In this document: positions 49,201 through 64,000 of the stretch, piece by piece
How the letters are laid out: the number at the start of each line of letters is the position of its first letter
How positions within the stretch are numbered: the first letter of the stretch is position 1
NCBI GenBank assembly: GCA_947095585.1
Contig: OX352763.1
Location: 104,945,908 to 105,009,907, forward strand
DNA length: 64,000 bases
Reading direction: 5' to 3'
Origin: Nephrocerus scutellatus
Taxonomy: Eukaryota; Arthropoda; Insecta; Diptera; Pipunculidae
Position numbers and translations under genes: made by a program
The notes under the pieces: model-generated
What the model saw: only the letters and a program-made list of their open reading frames with translations
What the model was told of the DNA's origin: nothing
The model's database searches: none

Positions 49201-52082
49201 TTCGTGGTGAATGCTTAGAAATTAGAACACCAAATCAAAACGAACCAAAATGTCAAAAATAAATTGAGAAACTAGTCTGTTTGCTCTCTCTCTTCGCCAT
49301 CTTGCTGAGTAAACAATACCTTACCCGTCGATTGCCGACGGGAGAGAAATCTGTAGTCTACCCTGCAAATCGAGAGAGGCATTAAACTTCAGCTCTCTGG
49401 TTTGGTTATTTGCTTCAAATGTGCCAATAAAGAAAGGAGACTCTAAGCTCTAACCATAAACTGGACAATAATGTATGCCCCCCCGCACACAAGTTTATAA
49501 AGGAGTTTTATTAAGAGTGCCGCAATCTGTTTTTTAAATTAAACAGTTTATTTTTGAGATTTTAAAAAAAATTAATATCGATGGCTTTAATTATATGGAA
49601 CACAACATCATTCCAATATACTCCATGGACACCAAATTTTTCGTGGCCTTTTGATTATATGCTGCCAATTTCACATTTGATGTTGGTTCTGAGGTCGTCC
49701 AAAGTCTCTGGCTTATAAGCATCGATTGTGGATTCGAAATACGAGAGTAGTCTGAAAAGTTTCCGACCTGAACACGAAGATGGCAGCACTCGTCAACAAT
49801 AGCTAGGGAATGTGTTGTGAGATTATGGCGATCAGTGAAGCCTTACCTTGGCTGAAGAAATACGTCATATCCGTTAAGGATATCCGTATATTCTCGGATA
49901 GCCAAGCTGCACTGAAATCCGTGGAATCAGTCTCTACAAACTTAAAAACTGCCGATCGTCTCTCATGGAGATGGCGGAGCAGTTCAATATCCACCTGTGT
50001 TGGGTGCCGGGGCACAGAGACATTCCAGGTAACTGTATGGCTGACGAACTCGCCAAACAAGGAATTATACTACCCATCTTACCTGGATATCGTTCTCTAG
50101 GCATACCAATCGCTAGATGCAAACTCATGTTAAAGCAGATGCTAATGAAAAAACTAACCGTCGGTGGTCAAACGGTACAACTTGCATAGCGACAAAACAG
50201 ATCTGGCCCAAGCTGTATCCGTAACGCTCCAAGTGTTTGATCTCTCAAAAAAGATCACAAATCAGTGCTATTTTATGTGTCATCACTGCACAATGTTTCA
50301 TAGGCAAGCATGCAGCAAGACGTGGAGTCTTCTCGAATGGCTTCTGCAGAAGCTGCATGGATGAGAAGGAGACATCGTTCATCTTCTCTGTACTTGTCCA
50401 GCCCTCTCCCAAAAACGTAAACTCCATATGGGAGCTTTATTCTACAACGACATTAAAGATCTCATCAACATTGACATTGGAAGTCTCCTGCTTCATACGA
50501 AGCTGATCTGTCGGTTTTACTGACAGCCACCTTAACCTAACCTAACAATCGGGCCGTGTAGTTCCAGAGTAAAATTTTCTTCTCGAGGCTTTTTGGTCGA
50601 GCATACCCCTCTATCTACACACCCCAACAAAACACTCTCATTGTGCTGCCGTTTTGGCCTTTTATATGTGACAGCAACCACAAATACAAAAAGAGCCAGT
50701 GCACTTGTTCGTTTAACGCCAAAAAACTATTACTCGCTCAAAAAAGGGGAAAAATCAAACGAAAGCCAAATAAGATTTCTCCCTAGTGGATAAGTTGGAC
50801 GTTTCATTTGCAAAATGTACCTAGGGTACGGTGTAATTGCTGTTTCATTTGCAAAGTTTTTTAACCAACACTAAAACTTTGCTACTCATATGGGATCAAC
50901 AGTTAAATGAACGGATTATATGGGATCCACCCTTATGGTTTCGCTTACTCAACAAGATAAGAGAAATCAAAACAAATTTCTGAGAGAATATTTTTCAAAT
51001 TCGATGAGCCTACGTTAGCTAGATTAAAACAACATTTTATATCGCGCTATTCAGTACCTCAGTACACAACAAATATCACACATGCCGACGAGATGCAAAT
51101 GGTCCACCACGAATACCATGAAACCCCTGGCATTTTGAAAGCTAAACCGTGGCTATGGTTTCGGGTATGGTTAGTACAATTGAAAAAAGACATAATAGTC
51201 CATCACATTTTGAAATTTATGCCTCTTTCGATTTCCAGGGTATAGTTAAGATTTCTCTCTCGTGGTTTTTGTTCTCTTTGTAAACTGTACCTGTGGTACG
51301 GTTTAATTTTGCGTCTTATTTGCAACGTTTTGTAACCAACAATGTTACTTTGCTACTCGTCGGCAATCGACGGGTAAGGTTTCGTTTACTCAACAAGAAG
51401 GCGAAGAGGGAGCAAGCAGACTAATTTCTCAGTTTGTTTTTGACATTTTCGTTTAGCGTTTTATTTGCAAAGCATTCACGATAACAACCAAGGAAACTAT
51501 TACTTTGACAGCATATACGTAGATTTAGTTTCGGGTATTGTTTGAGCAAATCGAAAGAGGCTTAAAAACAACTGCTCGCAAGCCGCGACCCAAGAACGAA
51601 ATTTGTTGTCACTTCTTTTCCTTTGGGTAGTCGTTTCTCGTTTTTCGATCATGAAGAACTGAGTTGTAAGACGTAGTCACGTCAAAAAATTAAACGAGAA
51701 TACATTGCAATAATAATTATATTCTAAAAGGTAATGTAACACAATCACCCTATAAAAAAATTTTCTGCTTCTGACTCCACCTCAATTACATAAGCATATA
51801 CGAGTATAAATGCATGTATGACTACGTTAGCTATCAGATTTATATTAGTTATCGCATCGAAATTTATAACTTTTCCAATTTGAATTATATGCAGTACATT
51901 ATTTTGTGTAACAGTCAAACCTCTTTTCGTAATTTCGTATTCTGCAACTGCATTCGTGTTTTAACAACATCCAAGGGCTGCATAATGCAAACTTCGACGA
52001 AACCAGCTGATCCACCGGCAACCACTTGTAGGGCGGCCCGCTTCAATGGAGGAATTTCCTTGTTTTGCTCTAACTTTGCCAT
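42643..52082 (-). CDS. SLC25A21: Mitochondrial 2-oxodicarboxylate carrier (SLC25A21 family)
   Basis: Three exons on the minus strand, 52,082-51,921, 43,465-43,283 and 43,221-42,643, all in phase 0, encode 307 residues, the usual length. The product is an inner-mitochondrial-membrane carrier; the family exchanges 2-oxoadipate and 2-oxoglutarate in lysine and tryptophan breakdown. The three carrier signatures are present: PLDVVK (36-41), PFEVVK (134-139) and PFDVAK (232-237), the last followed by SRIQGPQP, typical of this subfamily. GFVEVCIMQPLD and LPPVIAETPKRAIKF also match it. The ATG has an in-frame TAG 12 bases upstream. The donor of exon 1 (GAG/GTTTGA) is weaker than consensus; the other sites are canonical. 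AATAAA on the minus strand lies at 42,591-42,596. The first intron (8455 bp) is packed with transposons. Confidence 0.93.
43283..43465 (-). CDS. SLC25A21: Carrier exon 2
   Basis: Residues 55-115, beginning DQYKGVFDCFSKMYRNEG and ending APAPTPL. The acceptor is TTTTTCAG and the donor GTAAGT. It covers the matrix loop and second helix of repeat 1. Confidence 0.92.
44118..45296. mobile_element. Inverted-repeat element with internal modules, copy 2
   Basis: The same ends as at 39,544: TAAATTCTCTAATCGGGG at left and TATAGAGAACTTA at right, preceded by the shared CAGCCACGGGCAGGCGAAG. It holds at least four modules of about 110-120 bp (TTTTTACAAAAAG, ACATATGTGTATAAAATTTG, GAAAATCGGGTAC, TTTGTATGGGTGCC). 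A LINE fragment (44,340-44,890) sits between modules. It is in intron 1 of the carrier gene, upstream of exon 2. Confidence 0.7.
44340..44890 (-). mobile_element. LINE reverse transcriptase fragment inside copy 2
   Basis: Minus-strand frames encode NGLRQGDGLACVLFNLALEK, PAYADDIDIVGR (the catalytic YADD) and FFNYLGSTTTS, then SKLLIYKTMVLPVLY. This is an RTE/BovB-like RT core, distinct in sequence from the one at 26,181. Its frame is broken near 44,680. Confidence 0.72.
45484..45849 (-). CDS. Unassigned 121-codon ORF in the carrier intron
   Basis: The frame begins with TTG at 45,849; the first ATG encodes MKDIIQETGQFALQFNNAKK at about 45,786. The product ends in a Cys-rich tail (GMCVRCGCNK). 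Codon choice looks protein-like but no domain is recognised. A second minus frame at 45,840-46,088 (LIINVARQRILRVWPIVWD) abuts it. They could be parts of one decayed gene or a transposon relic. Confidence 0.3.
   Translation of the reverse strand: MQLILKHTNAFKKCLFLCYRNMKDIIQETGQFALQFNNAKKIPILLPSKSLIITAKCKLSLELNSILHNERGKWTLFCRNLTSTISTFLRVMYSTYWFPAKPVMPQCKITLGMCVRCGCNK
46210..47640 (-). mobile_element. Jockey-like LINE, decayed (with a SINE end)
   Basis: 46,550-47,630 aligns with 21,290-22,440 phrase by phrase (GTGGTCATTCCAA, CTTGTCGTTAACG, GGGACAAAACAGAGCCCTGG-type, AGGAATGGATGTTAC), minus strand, heavily broken. 46,210-46,340 is a plus-strand scrap of the same family. Confidence 0.7.
46444..46545 (+). 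mobile_element. SINE 3' fragment with (ATT)n tail
   Basis: CACAACACAAATAGTCGCGGG, AAGCTAGGCCTTGGACCGC, GTCTGTCGCGCCGAAATATT and (ATT)n match the end of the SINE at 8910. The tRNA-like head is absent. Confidence 0.7.
47650..48260 (+). mobile_element. Jockey-like LINE fragment, plus orientation
   Basis: GGTGTTCCCCAGGGCTCTGTT encodes the RT box GVPQGSV, then LFLIYI-like sequence. Further on, NCIEETDKLVIISIYVNNKL matches the thumb of the family (cf. EKLAILGMCVNDKL). Broken frames. Confidence 0.65.
48270..49130. other. Carrier intron, no feature recognised
   Basis: AT-rich sequence with no recognisable transposon or exon. Short frames lack any support. Confidence 0.45.
49131..49381 (+). mobile_element. 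MITE copy 2, TGCCTCTTTCGATT family
   Basis: It starts TGCCTCTTTCGATTTGCTC and ends AAATCGAGAGAGGCA, with the shared internal block TTACCCGTCGATTGCCGACG. At 251 bp it is shorter than the other copies, by an internal deletion near its right side. Confidence 0.78.
49490..49735. repeat. Repeat related to 28.0-28.17 kb (inverted)
   Basis: It shares GAACACAACATC and an end-like ATTAAGAGTGCC with the complement of 28,080-28,165, and TTTGATGTTGGTTCTGAGGTC with 1567-1600. It is probably a DNA-transposon piece of unknown family. Confidence 0.35.
49800..50545 (+). mobile_element. LOA-like LINE, RNase H to 3' end
   Basis: RNase H is nearly complete: EIMAISEALPWLKK (Glu), IRIFSDSQAALKSV (Asp), then after a frameshift IHLCWVPGHRDIPGNCMADE (His, final Asp). 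The knuckle follows (CVITAQCFIGKHAARRGVF, CRSCMDEKE), and the element ends GACAGCCACCTTAACCTAACC at 50,523-50,545. It gives the reference 3' end for the other copies. Confidence 0.8.
50770..51190 (-). mobile_element. MITE copy 4, degenerate
   Basis: CATTTGCAAAGTTTTTTAACC, CTTTGCTACTC and GGTTTCGCTTACTCAACAAG match the interior of copy 3, and TGGTTTCGGGTATGG its end; the terminal repeats are eroded. Confidence 0.5.
51220..51561 (-). mobile_element. MITE copy 3, TGCCTCTTTCGATT family
   Basis: Ends TGCCTCTTTCGATTTCC and AAATCGAAAGAGGC are inverted repeats. The interior carries TCGGCAATCGACGGGTAAGG, the complement of the block in copies 1 and 2, so it is inserted in the opposite direction. It lies about 360 bp from carrier exon 1. 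Confidence 0.8.
51921..52082 (-). CDS. SLC25A21: Carrier exon 1
   Basis: Residues 1-54: MAKLEQNKEIPPLKRAALQ, then AGGSAGFVEVCIMQPLDVVK, ending NTKLRKE. It has the first transmembrane helix and the first PxDxxK motif. It is easily missed, since the overlapping long frame is on the opposite strand. Confidence 0.9.
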
Positions 52083-53150
52083 GACTGCAAAGTGCTAAAA
52101 GTTTTAATAACAATCGCGAATGAATTAACCGAATGAATGTAGTTATGCAGATTAACGCATTTAAGTACGTACTTTCGTTTTCGTTCGTTTACTTAAAAGA
52201 TATACTATTTATCACAAAAAAATTAAAACAATGTTGGTATTTGCAATAATCGCGGTGCGACAACCGCACTGGTGACTCTTTAGTGGAATACTACTTTATT
52301 GGTAGGTTGGCTGCTTCTGTAGATTTCAAAATTAGTGCGGCGGGGCGTACATATTTCAGATGATCGCGATCATCATCTGTCTGTGTTTGTCTTTTTATTT
52401 AAATTTCCAAAATATTTCCATTTTTGTTGTGTATAAATTTCATTGATACGACAAGTCGCACCACATCGATCGCATATGTATATTCATGTGCAGTGTGTGT
52501 ACTTGTGTGTGCCAGTGTAATTCTGAAGCTAAGCGAGTTTGTTTTGTTATCAAGCAGCAATAATAAAAACAGAACAAATATAATAGGGTTGGGATTAGGT
52601 AGTCTTTTAGGAGCAATTTTTAATAAAATATATAGTAATAAAGAATAATAAACTGTTATTGTTCTTTCGTAAAAAAAATTATATTCAATTCAAATACTTC
52701 GCTTATTCAGCACTAATTCCGTTAAGTACTTGGAGCCCATTAAAAATCATTTTATTTTAAACATAACCCAAGACATTTGAAGGACGTCTTTTTTTTAAGT
52801 CAAAGTTTTCTAATAAACATGGATGTTTAATTAGACGAGCAGTTCTGATTGCAAAATGTATTCTTTATTCCTTTGTCAGGCTTATCAACAGTAATTACTG
52901 TTAAAAATTTAGTTTCCGTCGTAATTGTCATCAGTTGAACTAAAACAACCAATTGTCAGAGCTCTCACAATAAAAAATCGTTTCATTAAGAATTACAAGT
53001 TTGTATGGATTTTCTATTTTTCCATATGTTAACTTGACATTTGTCATTTGGATACGAAAAAGAAAGTTTATTGTAATTTGAACGGTATATTATTAGGAAG
53101 TGCATAAATAAAAGACGTAGAGCATCTGGAAAATGGTACAGCAATAAGTT
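52083..53150. promoter_or_regulatory. Presumed carrier promoter and 5' UTR region
   Basis: This region lies upstream of the carrier start codon on the minus strand. No TATA or initiator can be assigned with confidence. A 74-codon frame (52,424-52,648, GLGLGSLLGAIFNKIYSNKE at its end, followed by AATAAAC) is open but unsupported. Confidence 0.35.
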
Positions 53151-53233
53151 AATCTATGAAGACTCTGGTATATCCCCTTTGTTTGACTATCTGATTTTCC
53201 TTGCCAACAGAAGAATATCTGCACTACAAGATC

Positions 53234-53434
53234 ATGACAACCCTATCCTCCGTAACATATATACTAATAATATTAACTGGTCCATTAATGATAGGTACTA
53301 CATGTCGCCAATCAGTATCTCCAATGTGGGCAATGTCTTTTTTCAAAACCCCGATAGTGACCGCTTGTTTACTTCCTCTTTTTACAAAAAACAACTACCT
53401 AACACCTACAGAGGCTAAGCAATTCATTTTCTAA
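53234..53434 (+). CDS. Candidate small membrane protein, 66 residues
   Basis: From the ATG at about 53,234 the frame encodes MTTLSSVTYILIILTGPLMI, two hydrophobic stretches in all, and ends TPTEAKQFIF. The upstream open part uses a TTG start. An AATAAA overlaps or closely follows the stop (about 53,437). It is divergent to the carrier gene. It could be a genuine small ORF or a chance frame in AT-rich DNA. Confidence 0.3.
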   Translation: MTTLSSVTYILIILTGPLMIGTTCRQSVSPMWAMSFFKTPIVTACLLPLFTKNNYLTPTEAKQFIF

Positions 53435-53439
53435 ATAAT

Positions 53440-54900
53440 AAAAAATATACAAAAACAAATTGAGACTGACAAAATAACATATGTACAAATGTACAAATAA
53501 AAATTTTAAAGAAATGTTATTGCATACAAGTACAAGTAACCTTGTTCCTAAATATTAATAAATTATCAATATAAGTTCCTTTACTAAATAGTCTTATGTA
53601 AAAATTCACACAGAACCTTGTAATGTGATGATTTTTAACAAAAAAGCAATGTATATAAATTGAATATAGTGCTATAGTTCATTTGGGTTCTCTACCATCA
53701 TATTCGTTTATTGGCATCAGTAATTTGGATAGAGACACCTATAGGTGTTCCTATCTGTTGTTTTAATTTTTTCACCATCTTTATTATTTATTTCTATTTA
53801 TTATTTATTTTATTATTTCTAGGTTAAGTTATATATTAGACATCGTCTTTTTGAGTGGACGTAATTTAAATAAAACGAAAAGACTCAGTCTTAAAAACAT
53901 CAATGTACTCTAAAATAAAACTAAATTAATATCTAAGTTGTGTAGCCTGACCAATTCTAAGTCGGCAAAATATTCATAAGTAATCCTAAGTGACTATGTA
54001 AACATAGAATTTAAAAAAATGTATATAAAACAAAATCTCAATAAAGTACATACATACATACATTGTAATTTGGAAAATATAGCCTAGTATTTCGTTTAAT
54101 TTTGACACTTATTCATGCACCTGTATGTCTATAATAGTCGACAGCTTTTTGAATTTTTCGTTAGGTTTGAGTCGTCATCATTTCTGTACACATGTAACAG
54201 CAAACATTTTCTGTTTTATTCCTCTAAAATAATTGTATGAAATGTCATATAAATATGATGAAGGTGGACGAAAATTAAAAATGACTTAACCTACCAAAAG
54301 TGTCAGTCCCGATTTCAGTTAGTAACAGTTTGTTTCATGTTATGCTGACTTCACTCTCACGGTGTTGTCTCCGGTGTTCGGTGCTCCTTGTTGCACGTGC
54401 ACGGTAAAACAAGAGTAAATTAATAAACTGAAGAACGAATGAAAACCGAAAGCATTCAAAACTGTATTGAAATTTCTGTGTTCGAGTTTCGAGCATGCTC
54501 GTACGAGTGATAAGGATACTGTTTGAAAAGTCATTTGCGGTAGGAATTATGGAACACGACAGCGTGGACGGCCAAGAAGCCTGCAGGAGGCCAGGACCGG
54601 ACCGTTGATATAGAGACAAATATGATAGTCTTGGTTGTTTCGCTTCCAAACAAATTTGGTTGACGGTAGCAACGGAAGGCTCATTTTGTTATGATTTTTT
54701 TAAAATGTGTGATACACTTTTATTTACCGAGGAGCAGGTAATTATTTCCGCTCATCAACCCAGTGCCACGTGTCTTAGAAACGCTTTAAAGAAAACAAAA
54801 TTATGGGGGTCATCAACCCATTTAAAATAAAACGACGATAATACATATAGTATAAAACTCCTACGCAAAGTGTAAATACGAACCAATAAATAGACGGAAC
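53440..54900. other. Intergenic, AT-rich, no confident feature
   Basis: 53,720-54,060 contains a phrase (AGAGACACCTATAGGTGTTCC) and an end with AATAAAGTACATACATACAT that might be an LTR-like or gene 3' end. A 104-codon minus frame at 54,335-54,649 has no recognisable domain. Confidence 0.4.
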
Positions 54901-55230
54901 ACGTTAAATGGACATATAGCAAAGGCGAAAGATTGAATTGGATTAGAAGTAACAGAAAAAAGATCATTAATAAAAATGAGGAAGAGTATTGGGGACAAAA
55001 CAGAAAACAGCTGCTAGGGAACGCATTTAAGTAATGAAATTAAAACTTGAAACCATCCAATACAACTTAAATTGAGCGGTCAAAAAGATAGCTTCTAATC
55101 CAGTGAAGCAGCTTATCATCAACTTCATAAGCACGCATTTTGAACGAAAGAGTTTGATGCCAAACTCTGTCAAATGCCTTAGAAATATCAAGTGCAACAG
55201 CTTTGCTTTCTCCAAATTGATGTTATGTTA
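54900..55230 (-). mobile_element. Jockey-like LINE fragment
   Basis: Matches 21,630-21,900 and 46,840-47,100 (ATTAATAAAAATGAG, GGGACAAAACAG, AAAAAGATAGCTTCTAATCC, GTTTGATGCCAAACTCTGTC). Minus orientation, decayed. Confidence 0.65.
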
Positions 55231-55235
55231 TCTTA

Positions 55236-56448
55236 TAGGCCAATTCGGTCAGAAATGATGTGGCGCGGGCATTGTGACTCGTCCCACCGCAACGCCATTT
55301 CGATGCTATGAGTGGCATACACGAATGGCGAGCTCTACATGGCGTATTTTTATTTCAGTATTTGTTTGTTGTCAATGTGCAAAGTGCGGTATTTGACGGT
55401 TTGGTTTCATTGTTTGTTTAGCTTGTCAATGTGCAAAGTCGTATTAAATAACTTATTTTGATCTTTTGGACATTGCATTTAATCTTCCTGGATTTGGAAT
55501 AATTTCTCATGTAAGTGGAAAATGGAGGTGTGGGCACAACAGTACTTTCTTTTACGGACGGGCCGGAATCTTCGGTAAATGTATATTAATTTTTTTATTT
55601 TTTTTTAAATTTAATTTAATTTAATAGATTTCTGTGCTATAATTTTGGAGTTATTTGCAAAAACTCGAAAACTGTCTAAGTAAACCGTCACTTTCGGCTG
55701 TCAGATTTCCGTCAAAATCCTCAATCCTCAAAATCTGGCCCCTCACAATTTGTGTAAAAAGCTCTGATAAGTTTAGCCGTCTGGGCTGTAGAAGGGACAT
55801 ATACAGACATACAGACAGACTGATAGAGATTTTTTTATTTTTACTTTTTCTGACTCAGGAGATACGGTAATTGGTAAATCTGCAAAAATCCCGAGTTCGA
55901 AAATTTTCATAATTACTATACTTTCTTTTACTATGTAAAAGTTACTCTCTTTTACAGGAAACATTTATTAGAAATACTTTTCAATTGGTTTCTTTCGTGG
56001 TTCAGAATGCGTGACGACGTACAATGTTCGGTAAATGTTTGAGCTAGAGAAGAAAATACAAAGTTTTTGTTAAAATTCATTTGTATTTTATTCATTATTG
56101 TTTTCTTAAGTTTGTTTAATCATAACCTGAACTCCAAAAGCGTTTAGGGTACATGTTCAGCTCCCGCATTACGTTGAACGGAAAACTTGTTTTTCCTTTT
56201 TCTAGCCACAGAGGATGCACCCAGTATCTTCTTTGCCTCTGTATGTAAGCTAAATACACAAGTTCCAACCAATCAATATCGTCTTCGTAGTCTGAAAGCA
56301 TTTTCACTATTCGTCAAATAGAGAACTGGCAGTTGACAAATGTGTCTTTACCGTCACTGCTGTGTAAATTGATTGCAACGTCTGCTGCACGTCAGCACCA
56401 CACTACTACCATACTAGCGCCAAACGTCATTTCTGTGTGAATTGGGCC
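55236..56448 (-). mobile_element. PIF/Harbinger-like element with paired ends
   Basis: The left end TAGGCCAATTCGGTCAGAAA pairs with the complement of the right end, GGCCCAATTCACACAGAAA, and the match continues (ATGA.GT..GGCGC), about 30 bp. TTA borders both sides, the 3-bp target expected. The minus frame at 56,116-56,307 encodes YIQRQRRYWVHPLW, FNVMRELNMYPKRFW, the N-terminal signature of Harbinger/HARBI1 nucleases (WVHP, then F..L..EL). The remaining nuclease with its DDE residues is absent, so it is non-autonomous. Confidence 0.72.
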
Positions 56449-56453
56449 TTAGA

Positions 56454-64000
<7,547 letters not shown>

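Noticed and set aside
54335..54649. 104-codon minus ORF as a host gene
   Set aside because: No domain, no splice or poly(A) context, and an overlapping alternative frame of similar quality; left as unexplained intergenic sequence.

Overview
The window is nuclear DNA from an insect, most likely a higher (cyclorrhaphan) fly. The evidence is spliced genes with GT-AG introns, CAG/CAA-coded Gln and His runs, a pecanex gene, an insect-like SLC25A21 carrier, and introns filled with fly-type retrotransposons and small inverted-repeat transposons. A tephritid-like fly is a reasonable guess, but the sequence alone does not prove it. There are no bacterial genes, operons or CRISPR arrays.

Layout. (1) 1-4.8 kb is non-coding and holds fragments of a LOA-like LINE (non-LTR retrotransposon) and a MITE (short non-autonomous inverted-repeat transposon). 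(2) 4.8-17.3 kb, plus strand: an unnamed Ser/Gln/His/Pro-rich protein in five phase-compatible coding exons (841 codons from the first visible ATG); its introns carry copia, Jockey-like, LOA-like and SINE debris. (3) 17.3-28.5 kb is a transposon graveyard: a hAT-like inverted-repeat element, a PIF/Harbinger-like remnant, a Tigger/pogo remnant, Jockey-like and RTE-like LINEs, and a 1.5-kb AT-rich block. (4) 28.5-29.5 kb, minus strand: a two-exon secreted proline-rich protein. (5) 30-42 kb is repeats only: LOA-like ends in inverted orientation, a solo LTR inside a SINE tail, a 118-bp satellite of about 12 units carrying a MITE with a visible 3-bp target duplication, diverged direct repeats, an RNase H LINE end and a Tigger/pogo transposase relic. 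(6) 42.6-52.1 kb, minus strand: a mitochondrial 2-oxodicarboxylate carrier (SLC25A21 family) in three exons, with an 8.5-kb transposon-packed first intron. (7) 52.1-57.5 kb: intergenic, with a possible micro-gene and a PIF/Harbinger-like element with matching ends. (8) 57.5 kb to the edge, plus strand: the 5' part of pecanex (pcx), five certain exons and perhaps a sixth, cut by the window end.

The four protein genes do not form an obvious pathway: an unnamed low-complexity protein, a secreted proline-rich protein, an inner-mitochondrial-membrane carrier and a multipass membrane protein of the Notch pathway. Most of the other DNA is transposon-derived, and its main value is a readable order of insertions. 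I did not find a convincing new biological system. The best leads are the satellite with its dated MITE, an inverted-repeat element with internal modules, and a few unassigned small ORFs.
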